42,653 nucleotides of DNA from Candidatus Fermentibacterota bacterium (GCA_003646025.1 QNDR01000011.1:1-42653); one strand, 5' to 3'; shown: positions 8,588-17,505, numbered from the stretch's first letter. Numbers and translations: made by a program. Notes: generated from the letters alone by a model not told the origin.

Positions 8588-8962
8588 ATGAAAGACGGGA
8601 AACAGGTTATACTGTGTGTGGATGATGATACCGATATGCTCGATGCTCTCAGGATTCTCATTGAGAGTTTTGGCTACACGGTTTTGACCGCTTCCAGTGC
8701 TGAAGACGGACTGAAGAAGTTCAAGTCGGAGAAACCTGATCTGGTGATAGCCGATCTTATGATGGAGGAGGTAGATTCTGGAACTGGGCTGGCAAGAGAC
8801 CTGAAATCTGCAGGCTGTGATGTACCTGTGTTTCTGCTGAGCTCTGTGGGTGATGCCTTAAGAAACAATGCCGATTACGCTGATCTTTCTCTTACAGGGG
8901 TTTTTCAAAAGCCTGTTCAGCCTGATATTCTTAAGAGAACCCTGAAGAAAGTGCTCGGCTAA
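8588..8962 (+). CDS. Single-domain response regulator (receiver only)
   Basis: This 124-aa stand-alone REC domain has acidic triad VDDD (12-14), phosphoacceptor D56 in LVIADLMM, the S/T switch position in LLSS (85-86) and the conserved lysine in FQKPV (K108). No DNA-binding or enzymatic output domain follows. The start at 8588 is preferred over an ATG at 8576 because GAGGAA (8578-8583) serves it. It lies between hoxW and hypF, 43 nt after hoxW, so it should be co-expressed with the hydrogenase. No histidine kinase occurs in the window. Its target is unknown. Confidence 0.85.
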   Translation: MKDGKQVILCVDDDTDMLDALRILIESFGYTVLTASSAEDGLKKFKSEKPDLVIADLMMEEVDSGTGLARDLKSAGCDVPVFLLSSVGDALRNNADYADLSLTGVFQKPVQPDILKRTLKKVLG

Positions 8963-8974
8963 ACAAAAGAGGCA

Positions 8975-11305
8975 GTGTTGACCATTTCTTACATTCGTCT
9001 GACGGTTGAGCTCCGCGGTATTCTGCAGGGCGTGGGGTTCAGACCGGCAATGGCGCGTATTGTGAAACAGGCCGGGCTTACAGGGTGGGTCAGAAACCAG
9101 TCTGGAACTGTTCGTCTGGTGCTGGACGGCCCCTGTGAAACCGTAGAGGAATTTATCGGCAGTATTGCCGGAAAGCTTCCCCCCAGAGCCCGTCTTGAGG
9201 AAATCAGTACTGTCTCAAAACTGGTGATTGAGAAGCATGAGGCAGCTCCGGTATTTGAAATACTCCGGAGCAGTTCCACCGGCTCAACCCGTGTGTCTAT
9301 TCCAGCTGATCTGGCCATGTGCGAAGACTGCAGGTCAGATGTGTTCAACCGGTCTTCGAGGTATTACCGCTATCCCTTTACAACTTGTACCAACTGCGGT
9401 CCAAGGTACACAGTTGTTGAAGCCATGCCATACGACAGAGAACGAACTGCTTTGAAGGAGTTTCCTCTGTGCAGCGAGTGTCGGGCTGAGTACACCGATG
9501 CCTCGAACCGGCGGTATCATGCCGAAAGTATCGCCTGTCCTGTGTGTGGTCCGCAGTTGTTCTGGGCAGACGGCGAAGGGAATATTAGGCAGGTTGAAGA
9601 CCCTCTTTTAGAGGCACGACGTAAACTGGCACAGGGAAGTATTGTTGCGGTTCGGGGGCTTGGCGGGTATCTGCTGGTCACTGATGCGGCAAACAGAGTT
9701 GCGATTGAAAGGCTGAGACAGCGGAAAAAAAGACCTGCCAAGCCGTTTGCGGTAATGGCTCGGAACCTTGAAGTTCTGCGGAAACACTGCGTGGTTTCCA
9801 CGGCAGAGAGGGAACTGTTAAGTTCTCCTTCGGCTCCCATCGTTGTTCTGGATACACTGAAGAGCAGCACACTTCCCCTGGATATTCTTGCCCCGAAGCT
9901 GAGAAACCTCGGCGTAATGCTTCCAACTACCCCCCTTCACGCTCTGCTTGCGGAACAGCTTGATGAAGATCCGGTAGAGAGTTTTGATTTTCTTGTGATG
10001 ACAAGCGGCAACCGCGGGGGAGAGCCTGTGTGTATTTCCAACGCAGAAGCCTTTGATCGGCTTTCCGGTATTGCCGACTTCTTCCTGGGGCACAACAGAA
10101 CCATCAATCTGCGGAATGACGATTCGCTGGCAGTGGTGGACAGGGAAGAGGTTCAGCTGTGGAGAAGAGCAAGAGGCTACGCCCCGGATAGCATTGTCAC
10201 TGACAGAAATTCAGGCGGAACAGTCCTCGCCATGGGGGCGGAGCTGAAGAACACTGTCTGTCTGGCGTTCGACGGCCAGGCGGTTCTCTCTCCCCACATA
10301 GGCAACCTTGAAACACCGGAGGCTCTCGACGGGCTGGAGCAGGTGGTAAACAGTTTTCCAGGATACTTCAGCAGAATCCCGGAAGTTATCGCAGTTGACC
10401 TTCATCCGGATATGCATTCCACCAGAGTGGGCAGAACTCTGGGGAAAAAACTCGGTATCCCGGTGGTTGAGGTTCAGCACCATCACGCCCACGCTCTGTC
10501 TGTTATGTGTGAACACGGTATTGAGGAAGCAATCGCCGTGGTGTTTGACGGTACAGGCCTTGGAACAGACGGTGCTATCTGGGGCGGTGAGCTGCTTCAT
10601 GTTTACCCTGGCGGGTGGAAGCGGCTCGGAACACTGTCGCCCTCTCTGCTTCTTGGAGGAGATACCGCGGTAAAGCGGCCAGCAAAACAGCTGGCAGCCA
10701 GATTCTGGCAGCTTGGACTTCCAGTAGACCGCCGGTGGCGCAGCCGTCTCGGTGTGAGCGAGTACGAACTGTCTCTCTGGAGAGCGCAGTTTGAGAAAAA
10801 GCTGAATAGTTTCGATACCCACGCGGCAGGAAGGGTTTTTGACGCATTCTCCGCAGGGCTTTCAATCAGCCCTTCAGAGGTAAGCTATGAGGGGCAGGCA
10901 GCCATCTGGCTTGAAAGCGTGGCAGCCGCAGACAGCACACAACGCCATCCGGATTTTGACATTGAGATAAAGATTGTGGATGGTTTGTCAGTAGTAGATT
11001 TATCAGCTGTGTTTGCCGCTCTTCATGGAGCATTTCCATCGGCAGACCAGGCAGGAAGCTGGGCAATGGCATTTCACCGGACCATGGCAAAAGCCGCTGT
11101 CGCCATGGTAGATAATGCCGGATCGGAGTCAGGTACACTGCCTGTTGTGCTTTCAGGCGGGGTGATGATGAACAGATTGTTTGTATCCATACTGGTTGAG
11201 AGGTTGCGGAGAAACGGGAAAGCAGTATTTACGCACAGACTTGTCCCGCCGAATGATGGTGGGATATCTCTGGGACAGGTGTGTGCCATTCAGGGAGATT
11301 ACTGA
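8975..11305 (+). CDS. hypF: Carbamoyltransferase HypF
   Basis: 776 aa, full family length. It has an N-terminal acylphosphatase domain (about 5-95, with GVGFRPAMARI), two zinc-finger-like blocks (CEDC...CTNCGPRYT and CSEC...CPVCGP), a YrdC-like domain (about 205-385) and a Kae1-like domain with HHHAHALS near residue 502 and VFDGTGLGTDGAIWGGE. HypF uses carbamoyl phosphate and ATP to carbamoylate the C-terminal cysteine of HypE, the source of the CN ligands. The start could be GTG 8975 or TTG 8978; the AAGAGG spacing slightly favours the latter. It follows the REC gene by 12 nt. Confidence 0.95.
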   Translation: MLTISYIRLTVELRGILQGVGFRPAMARIVKQAGLTGWVRNQSGTVRLVLDGPCETVEEFIGSIAGKLPPRARLEEISTVSKLVIEKHEAAPVFEILRSSSTGSTRVSIPADLAMCEDCRSDVFNRSSRYYRYPFTTCTNCGPRYTVVEAMPYDRERTALKEFPLCSECRAEYTDASNRRYHAESIACPVCGPQLFWADGEGNIRQVEDPLLEARRKLAQGSIVAVRGLGGYLLVTDAANRVAIERLRQRKKRPAKPFAVMARNLEVLRKHCVVSTAERELLSSPSAPIVVLDTLKSSTLPLDILAPKLRNLGVMLPTTPLHALLAEQLDEDPVESFDFLVMTSGNRGGEPVCISNAEAFDRLSGIADFFLGHNRTINLRNDDSLAVVDREEVQLWRRARGYAPDSIVTDRNSGGTVLAMGAELKNTVCLAFDGQAVLSPHIGNLETPEALDGLEQVVNSFPGYFSRIPEVIAVDLHPDMHSTRVGRTLGKKLGIPVVEVQHHHAHALSVMCEHGIEEAIAVVFDGTGLGTDGAIWGGELLHVYPGGWKRLGTLSPSLLLGGDTAVKRPAKQLAARFWQLGLPVDRRWRSRLGVSEYELSLWRAQFEKKLNSFDTHAAGRVFDAFSAGLSISPSEVSYEGQAAIWLESVAAADSTQRHPDFDIEIKIVDGLSVVDLSAVFAALHGAFPSADQAGSWAMAFHRTMAKAAVAMVDNAGSESGTLPVVLSGGVMMNRLFVSILVERLRRNGKAVFTHRLVPPNDGGISLGQVCAIQGDY

Positions 11306-11306
11306 T

Positions 11307-11540
11307 ATGTGTCTTGCAGTACCAATGAAGGTTATAGAGCTCAGGGAAGACAGAACAGGTGTGTGTGAACTTGAGAATATCCGTTACGATGTTGATCTGT
11401 CTCTGATAGAATCTGTTCAGCTCGATGATTTTGTGATTGTTCATGCCGGGTTTGCAATAGAAAAACTGGATATTGAGGAGGCAAACGAGAGGCTGCAGTT
11501 GTTTGAGGATCTGGCGGAAACCTACAGGGAAGATGTCTGA
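11307..11540 (+). CDS. hypC: Hydrogenase maturation chaperone HypC
   Basis: This 77-aa protein begins with the diagnostic MCLAVPMKV, in which C2 is the essential cysteine that carries iron with HypD and contacts the large-subunit precursor. The start lies one base after the hypF stop codon; a longer frame upstream overlaps hypF and is rejected. Sequence GDV-type beta-barrel elements (VCELENIRYDVDLSLIE, DDFVIVHAGFAIEKLD) are present. Its last base overlaps the hypD start. It is translationally coupled within the hyp set. Confidence 0.95.
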   Translation: MCLAVPMKVIELREDRTGVCELENIRYDVDLSLIESVQLDDFVIVHAGFAIEKLDIEEANERLQLFEDLAETYREDV

Positions 11541-12625
11541 TGAAGTACATTGACGGGTTCCGCAACCACAGAACTGCCAGGGTAATTACTGAGGAAATTC
11601 ACGAGCTGGCAGAACAGGCAGGTGATGCCAGACTGATGGAAGTGTGTGGAAGTCACACAATGTCTATTGCCCGGTACGGAATAAGAAAGATTCTTCCACG
11701 CAGTGTTCGGCTGATAAGTGGTCCAGGATGTCCTGTGTGTGTTACAGATGCAGCCTACATTGATGCAGCAGTTGAGCTTGCAGGAAAAGGTATACATGTA
11801 GCCACATTCGGTGACATGCTGAAGGTGCCTGGAAGCTCCGGAACACTGGCCGGTGCCAGAAGTGAAGGTGCACATATTCATGTGTGCTATTCCCCGCTGG
11901 ATGCTTTAAGGATTGCTGCGGAAAACCCTTCAGAACAGGTGGTTTTTCTTGCAATCGGGTTTGAAACCACCATTCCTCCTGTGATATCCATACTGAAAAG
12001 AGCTGCTGCACAGAACATTCAGAACGTTTCTATTCTTACTGCCTTTAAACTGGTCCCCCCTGCTCTGGAAGCACTTGCAGATGACAGGGATGTGGCGGTC
12101 AACGGCTTTCTTCTGCCCCCGCATGTTTCCGCTATCATAGGTGCCGGTGCATACAGAGGTTTTGTCAGAGATTACAGACTGCCGGGAGTGATCGCCGGGT
12201 TCGAACCACTGGATATTCTTCTGGGGGTAAGGGATCTTCTTCAGCAGCTTGCCGAAGGGAAAGCAGAGCTGGTCAACCAGTACGAAAGAGTGGTAAGGGA
12301 ACAGGGGAACAGGATTGCCCTCGCCCTTATGGACCACTACCTGAAAACTGCAGATGCTTCATGGCGCGGAATTGGAACCATCCCCGGAAGCGGGCTGGTG
12401 CTTCGGGAAGAGTTTTTGAATTACGATGCCACGGTAAAATTCGGCGTCAGTGTACAGGGTGGAAAGCCGGACATGAGATGCCGGTGCGGCGATGTTCTAA
12501 GGGGTATTATTTTCCCGGATGAGTGCCCTCTGTTTAACACGGAATGCACTCCTGTTTCCCCTGTGGGGCCGTGCATGGTAAGTTCCGAGGGCAGCTGTGC
12601 TGCCTATTTCAAGTATTCGAGGTGA
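11540..12625 (+). CDS. hypD: Hydrogenase Fe-ligand assembly protein HypD
   Basis: This 361-aa protein has the HypD hallmarks: MEVCGSHTMSI near residue 33-43, ISGPGCPVCVT near residue 65-75, and the C-terminal iron-sulfur region (MRCRCGD, followed by cysteines in DECPLFNTEC and EGSCAAYF). HypD holds a [4Fe-4S] cluster and, with HypC, builds the Fe(CN)2CO unit. The start overlaps the hypC stop by one base, indicating translational coupling. Confidence 0.95.
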   Translation: MKYIDGFRNHRTARVITEEIHELAEQAGDARLMEVCGSHTMSIARYGIRKILPRSVRLISGPGCPVCVTDAAYIDAAVELAGKGIHVATFGDMLKVPGSSGTLAGARSEGAHIHVCYSPLDALRIAAENPSEQVVFLAIGFETTIPPVISILKRAAAQNIQNVSILTAFKLVPPALEALADDRDVAVNGFLLPPHVSAIIGAGAYRGFVRDYRLPGVIAGFEPLDILLGVRDLLQQLAEGKAELVNQYERVVREQGNRIALALMDHYLKTADASWRGIGTIPGSGLVLREEFLNYDATVKFGVSVQGGKPDMRCRCGDVLRGIIFPDECPLFNTECTPVSPVGPCMVSSEGSCAAYFKYSR

Positions 12626-12630
12626 TAGAA

Positions 12631-13644
12631 ATGACTGATACAGAAAGAATTCTTCTTGGTCACGGCGGCGGCGGCAGACTCTCCAGAAACCTTATTGAAA
12701 ATGAAATTGTGACAAGATTCGGGGGGAAAGGCCCCCTTGCCGGTCTTCCCGACGGAGCCAGACTTCAACTGGGCGGGGAAACGCTGGTATTTTCCACAGA
12801 CAGCTTTGTTGTAAGTCCTCTTGAGTTTCCCGGGGGAGATATTGGGAAACTGGCCGTTCACGGTACGGTGAATGATGTATCTGTGTCCGGTGCCGTTCCT
12901 CTGTGGCTTTCTCTTGCCCTTATCATTGAAGAGGGGCTTGAAATGAACACACTCCGGCGGATACTTGATTCCATCAGGACCGCGTCGGAAGAGATCGGTG
13001 TTCAGGTTGTTACAGGAGACACCAAGGTGGTTGCCCGGGGGCAGTGCGACGGGATCTATATCAACACTGCAGGCATTGGTCGAGCTATTCCAGGATTGAA
13101 TACAGCGGTAAACAAAATACTGCCTGGTGACGCAGTTATTGCAAGTGGAACCCTGGGTGATCACGGTATGGCTGTAATGGCCGCCAGGGAAAAACTGACA
13201 CTTAACAACGCACTCGAAAGCGATACAGCTTCAGTTCACCGGCTGGTTGCCGCGGTGTCACAATGGGCTGACAGGGTTAAATTTATGAGGGATCCAACCC
13301 GGGGCGGGGCAGCAGCAGTTCTGGGTGAGATCGTGGAAAACAGTTCTTTTGGAATATCTCTCCGGGAAGAGAGTATTCCGTACAACCCGGATGCCAGGGC
13401 AGTTGCTGAGGTTCTTGGAATTGACCTTCTGCATGTTGCCAGTGAAGGCAGAATGCTGCTTGTTTGTTCGCCGGATATTGCAGACAGCCTGCTGCAAAGC
13501 TGGAAGAAACTTCCGGAAGGAGCTGGTGCTGCCATAATAGGAGAGGTAACCGAAGAGGCAGGCAGAGTTGTTCTGGAAACACAGATTGGCGGCAGGAGAA
13601 TGGTGGACATTCCACAGGGCGAGCTTCTGCCGAGGATCTGCTGA
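12631..13644 (+). CDS. hypE: Carbamoyl dehydratase HypE
   Basis: 337 aa from the ATG at 12631, preceded by GAGGTG; a longer frame that starts inside hypD is rejected. The glycine-rich GHGGGGRLS motif near the N-terminus, STDSFVVSP, and GDTKVV are typical of the PurM/HypE ATP-binding fold. The protein ends in PRIC, so C337 is the thiol that accepts the carbamoyl group from HypF and is dehydrated to thiocyanate. Overlaps hypA by one base. Confidence 0.95.
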   Translation: MTDTERILLGHGGGGRLSRNLIENEIVTRFGGKGPLAGLPDGARLQLGGETLVFSTDSFVVSPLEFPGGDIGKLAVHGTVNDVSVSGAVPLWLSLALIIEEGLEMNTLRRILDSIRTASEEIGVQVVTGDTKVVARGQCDGIYINTAGIGRAIPGLNTAVNKILPGDAVIASGTLGDHGMAVMAAREKLTLNNALESDTASVHRLVAAVSQWADRVKFMRDPTRGGAAAVLGEIVENSSFGISLREESIPYNPDARAVAEVLGIDLLHVASEGRMLLVCSPDIADSLLQSWKKLPEGAGAAIIGEVTEEAGRVVLETQIGGRRMVDIPQGELLPRIC

Positions 13645-13985
13645 TGCATGAACTGAGTCTGGCGGTGGATATGGTAGAGCAGCTGTGTGAGGTTCTTGAG
13701 AGGGAAAACGCTCACAGGGTTGTTGAGTTAACCGTTGTTATGGGTGCGATGAGCGGAGTGGAAAGAGTTCCCTTCGAATTTGCTTTTCCCATTGCCGCAG
13801 AGAACACCCCTCTTGAAGGGGCAGAAATGAAAATTGAAGAGGTACCGCTGGTTATAAAGTGTGACGATTGCGATCTGGAAACAGAAATACAGGACCCTGT
13901 GATGATATGTCCCCGGTGTAACTCGGTATCAGTTGAAATAGTACAGGGAAAAGAGTTTCTTGTAAAATCCATGGAGGTTAAATAA
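13644..13985 (+). CDS. hypA: Nickel insertion protein HypA
   Basis: This 113-aa protein starts MHELSLA, with H2 the usual nickel ligand. The C-terminal half contains the zinc site formed by CDDC and CPRC, separated by about 14 residues. It delivers nickel to HoxH together with HypB. The start codon overlaps the hypE stop and the stop overlaps the hypB start, each by one base. A longer upstream frame overlapping hypE is rejected. Confidence 0.95.
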   Translation: MHELSLAVDMVEQLCEVLERENAHRVVELTVVMGAMSGVERVPFEFAFPIAAENTPLEGAEMKIEEVPLVIKCDDCDLETEIQDPVMICPRCNSVSVEIVQGKEFLVKSMEVK

Positions 13986-14914
13986 TGTGCGAGGACTGCG
14001 GTTGCGAAGAGGGAAACGCAAGGGTGTATTTCGAACACCACCACGACCACAACCACACACATGATACCCATTCACATGAGCATGATTCAGCTGGCAGCGG
14101 GGGAATCCACCTGCACATCTATGCTGACAAAAGTACAGATCTGCAGGAAAACGGTGTTCATATTCACATTCACCTGAGCGGAGAATCCCAGGTTCAACAC
14201 GTACACGGGCATGATCACAGCCATGAACACCACCACGATCATGAGCCGGAACAGGCGAGCAGGGACACACGGGAGATAGTGCTTGAATCCCGTGTGCTTG
14301 CCAGAAACGATCAGTTCGCTGAGAAGAACAGAGCTTATCTGAAACAGCAGGGCTGTGTTGCTGTTAACTTCATCTCATCGCCGGGTTCAGGTAAAACCTA
14401 CCTTCTTGAGAAAACGCTTGAAGGGCTCCGTGGCAGAGTAAAGTGTGCGGTGATTGCAGGAGACCAGCAGACAGACAATGACGCGCTGAGACTGCAGGAA
14501 AAAGGAGCACCGGTTGTTCAGATAGAAACCGGAAGTTCATGTCATCTTAATGCGGAGCAGATAGGTGAAACACTGGAGCAGGTTCTGGAAGAAGATACAG
14601 AACTCCTTTTTATAGAGAATGTGGGTAATCTTGTGTGCCCTGCTGCTTTCGATCTTGGAGAGAACATCAAGATAGCTGTTCTGTCGGTTACCGAAGGGGA
14701 AGACAAGCCACTGAAATACCCGGTTATTTTCCACGATGCTGCGGCCAGCGTGGTAACAAAGACCGATCTTATCGAACACCTGGATGTGGACATGGGCAGG
14801 TACAGAGACTCACTGAACAAAATACAGCCTGGTGGCAGAATCTTTGAATTGTCTGCTCTGACCGGCACGGGAATGGAAGCCTGGCTGGATTACCTGGAGG
14901 GACTTGTTCACTGA
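13985..14914 (+). CDS. hypB: Nickel GTPase HypB with long His-rich N-terminus
   Basis: 309 aa. It opens with MCEDCGC, the high-affinity nickel site, followed by an expanded histidine-rich region: 23 His among the first 90 residues, suited to nickel storage. The SIMIBI GTPase domain has the P-loop GSGKT (134-138), the metal/Switch motif ETGSSCHL, IENVGNLVCP and the VTKTDL base-specificity motif. It provides nickel for HoxH maturation with HypA. Last gene of the hox-hyp operon. Confidence 0.95.
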   Translation: MCEDCGCEEGNARVYFEHHHDHNHTHDTHSHEHDSAGSGGIHLHIYADKSTDLQENGVHIHIHLSGESQVQHVHGHDHSHEHHHDHEPEQASRDTREIVLESRVLARNDQFAEKNRAYLKQQGCVAVNFISSPGSGKTYLLEKTLEGLRGRVKCAVIAGDQQTDNDALRLQEKGAPVVQIETGSSCHLNAEQIGETLEQVLEEDTELLFIENVGNLVCPAAFDLGENIKIAVLSVTEGEDKPLKYPVIFHDAAASVVTKTDLIEHLDVDMGRYRDSLNKIQPGGRIFELSALTGTGMEAWLDYLEGLVH

Positions 14915-14954
14915 GTTGGCCGGATCAATTTATCGTTCGGGGTTTTTGAACACC

Positions 14955-15018
14955 TGTGTACCTGTGCGGAACCATGCAAATCGGAAAGGGCTGTTAGCGA
15001 TCTGCATGGTCGTACACA
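14955..15018. repeat. Long imperfect inverted repeat after hypB
   Basis: Arms CCATGCAAATCG (14972-14983) and CGATCTGCATGG (14998-15009) pair with one mismatch around a 14-nt loop. TGTGTAC (14955-14961) and GTACACA (15012-15018) extend the pairing outward. There is no T-run, so it is not a standard intrinsic terminator. It could stabilise or end the hox-hyp mRNA, or be a binding site. Confidence 0.5.
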
Positions 15019-15056
15019 TTGATTTGTGGAATTAAATCTGTAAAGCTCGTGATTTC

Positions 15057-15488
15057 CTACCGATCAGGCTGAAGTCCGATCTTCAGTATCTCCGTTTCTC
15101 TGTTTTCTGATTTGGCGGCGTGCTTTTCCCTCAGGAGGTGAAAGTTGCTGCCTAAAAAATTCAGAACATGCTTGATGTCTCTTATCTGCGAAACAACCGG
15201 GCAAACACTGGTTTTCATGTTGATTTGTTTGAAGTTGGGGCTCATCTGACCTGCAATAATAAAGTCGATGCCTTCGCCCAGATATGAAATAATTGAGTTG
15301 CGCTTTTCTTTGGAACCGTGAGCTGTGCTTTCGTCAACATCTTTGAAGTTGTTCTTCATCTGTTCAAGCAGTTTGACTGTTCCAGTTTCGTCAATTTCGC
15401 CGATTACAAATATTTCTGAATCACCAAAATGCTTTGATGTCAACTGAATCCCGTCGCTGCTTGCAAGTGCGAATTTGTATTTTACCAT
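15057..15488 (-). CDS. NifX/NifB-family cofactor-binding domain protein
   Basis: A 143-aa stand-alone domain of the dinitrogenase iron-molybdenum cofactor family. The N-terminal strand KYKFALASSDG, the HFGDSEIFVIGEID motif, then GEGIDFIIAGQMSPNF fit the family's fold. It lacks radical-SAM or nitrogenase neighbours, so a nitrogenase role is unlikely; small relatives bind iron-sulfur or metal cofactors. The start at 15488 (MVKYKF) has AGGAG a few bases upstream; a longer frame starting at 15560 has no RBS. It faces the hyp genes convergently and diverges from the protease gene. Exact function unknown. Confidence 0.65.
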   Translation of the reverse strand: MVKYKFALASSDGIQLTSKHFGDSEIFVIGEIDETGTVKLLEQMKNNFKDVDESTAHGSKEKRNSIISYLGEGIDFIIAGQMSPNFKQINMKTSVCPVVSQIRDIKHVLNFLGSNFHLLREKHAAKSENRETEILKIGLQPDR

Positions 15489-15620
15489 TTTCTCCTGCAC
15501 CGGTGAATTAAGGTGAAGCTCTGTATTCCGATTGAAAACCGGAGCTTTATTTGCCAACATAACTATGGATATTCCGGTTCTATGTCAAGTAACCGAGTGG
15601 TTCAAAAACCTGTAAAGTGC

Positions 15621-15626
15621 TATAAT
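15621..15626 (+). promoter_or_regulatory. Possible -10 element of the protease gene
   Basis: A perfect TATAAT occurs 54 nt before the chosen GTG of the metalloprotease. No good -35 is found at the right distance, so the promoter call is tentative. Confidence 0.35.
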
Positions 15627-15679
15627 TCTGCAGGTTTTAGAGTTTGCTGGTATTAGTTGAGAGCAGAGGAGGATATCAG

Positions 15680-17347
15680 GTGTTATTCAGGAATACTACG
15701 GGTCTGTTGACCCTTGTTCTGTTTTTGTTTGCAGGTTCAGCAGTGGCGGGAATTCATGATGTCCAGATTCCAGACCCAGGCGAAGTGGGGCAGGATGTGT
15801 ATCTGGAACACCCCGGTGTTCCACTTTCACCACCTGCAAATCCTGAAGTGGGAGACTCCTGGACATGGTGGTTGTGGACATGGCAGCCCATGCCTCCCCA
15901 TTTTGAACAGAAGGTATGTACTGTCCGCGGTAAAAGTGACAGAGGATACGTGGTGGTTGAAGACAGTGAGTGGATGGTAACCATTGATCAGGCTGATGTT
16001 GATTCAATACTGGAACACTGGAACAATTCCAGTATAGGGTCATACCCGGATATGGGTATCTATGAGCTAGACAGTCTATGCTTCGGAGACCCGCCGGATG
16101 AGCTGGACAACGATCCCAGGATTTACCTTATGTGGTACGACTTTCAGATCAGTGCGGACGGTTTCTTTTTCTTTTTCGACGAGTATCCTGAGGGAACTTA
16201 TCCGGAGTATCACAGCAATGAATGTGAAGTGCTCTATCTCAACACAACCAGTTCAGGCGGGCCCTCGGGCGATTATATGCATTCTGTTATGGCCCACGAG
16301 TTTCAGCATCTGATTCACTGGAAATACGACGATAATGAGGTTTCCTGGGTAAACGAGGGTTTGTCTGAACTGGCAATGTGGTTCTACGGGAACCCCGATA
16401 ACATTTCATCTTTCAACAGTAATCCAGACAATGATCTCACAGTGTGGGACGGTGCATGGGCTGATTACATACAGACCTATCTGTGGACTCTGTATTTCTT
16501 CGAACAGTACGGTGGGAACCCGGCTGTTTACGCTCTGGTGCACGAGCCTGCTAATTCCATGGCCGGTTATGACATAATTCTCGATCAATTCGGATACTCC
16601 CAGAGTACACAGGATGTTTTTACAGACTGGACAGTGGCGAACTTTCTTGATGACACATCAATTGCAGATGGACAGTACGGTTATACAGGTGATGACCTGC
16701 CTGTCTTTTATTCAACAGCTTACTCCAGTTACCCGGTGGAAGCAACAAAATCTGTGCACCACTGGGCAGCGGACTACTACCGTTTTCAGAGCATTCCGTT
16801 CAGCGGGATGATACTTGCATTCGACGGTGCAGACGACAATCAGTACGGCGTAAATGCGCTTGTGCTGCACAGCGCAGCTGCAGCAGAGGTATTACCCATG
16901 TCTCTTGACCAGTCCACACAGAGTGGAACCCTCACGGTAAACGGTCTTTCCTCCGAGGACGAGGTTATTCTTGCTGTTGCTTCTGTATCCAGTACAGGAG
17001 GACCCACCTACCAGTTCTCCGCAGGCGATGCCACCGGGATTACAGGTGGTTCCGGTGAGCTAACAGATCTGACTCTTGTTCCCTCTGTGAATCCATTCAA
17101 CAGCACAGTTACCATGCAGCTTGGCTGGAGCGGAAATCCAGGCAGTGTTTCTCCTTCTGTGAATGTCTTTGATACTCAGGGAAGACTTGTTTACACATCC
17201 TCTGCGGATATTGTTTCAGCAGGCTCAGCTGTTGTGCAGTGGAACGGCACACTGTCCGACGGCAGCGCAGCCTGTTCCGGCATATACTACGCCAGGGCGG
17301 AAGCGGGAACTGAACAGTGTACTGCAAAGCTGGTTCTGATTCGCTGA
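15680..17347 (+). CDS. Secreted zinc metalloprotease with C-terminal sorting domain
   Basis: 555 aa from GTG 15680, placed 7 nt after AGAGGAGG (15666-15672); in-frame codons upstream at 15644 lack an RBS. A signal peptide covers about residues 1-23 (hydrophobic run ending AGSAVAG). The zinc site is H206-E-F-Q-H210 with a downstream acidic ligand in NEGLSELAMWF, resembling the gluzincin-type M30/hyicolysin or immune-inhibitor-A-like groups. The last ~85 residues (PFNSTVTM ... NVFDTQGRLVYT ... WNGTLSDG ... GIYYARAEAG) look like a FlgD-like or type IX secretion sorting domain. It is probably an exported degradative enzyme. The family assignment within zinc proteases is uncertain. Confidence 0.85.
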   Translation: MLFRNTTGLLTLVLFLFAGSAVAGIHDVQIPDPGEVGQDVYLEHPGVPLSPPANPEVGDSWTWWLWTWQPMPPHFEQKVCTVRGKSDRGYVVVEDSEWMVTIDQADVDSILEHWNNSSIGSYPDMGIYELDSLCFGDPPDELDNDPRIYLMWYDFQISADGFFFFFDEYPEGTYPEYHSNECEVLYLNTTSSGGPSGDYMHSVMAHEFQHLIHWKYDDNEVSWVNEGLSELAMWFYGNPDNISSFNSNPDNDLTVWDGAWADYIQTYLWTLYFFEQYGGNPAVYALVHEPANSMAGYDIILDQFGYSQSTQDVFTDWTVANFLDDTSIADGQYGYTGDDLPVFYSTAYSSYPVEATKSVHHWAADYYRFQSIPFSGMILAFDGADDNQYGVNALVLHSAAAAEVLPMSLDQSTQSGTLTVNGLSSEDEVILAVASVSSTGGPTYQFSAGDATGITGGSGELTDLTLVPSVNPFNSTVTMQLGWSGNPGSVSPSVNVFDTQGRLVYTSSADIVSAGSAVVQWNGTLSDGSAACSGIYYARAEAGTEQCTAKLVLIR

Positions 17348-17398
17348 CACCAGAGGTCGATACAGATGGACATTACCCGTTCTGTTATTTCAGTACGG

Positions 17399-17419
17399 AC
17401 GGGTTTGTGTCCCGTTTTT
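17399..17419 (+). terminator. Intrinsic terminator after the protease gene
   Basis: Stem ACGGG (17399-17403) / CCCGT (17411-17415) with a 7-nt loop, running into a T-tract. The stem is short, and ACCCGT at 17375-17380 could pair with it instead. Confidence 0.55.
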
Positions 17420-17505
17420 CAGGTTTTGCAGTCAGATATTTTAGGCCTGCTGCATCTTTAAATGTTGCTGTACAATACCTTGGTATTTCCTGCCGAACTC
17501 GCTGG

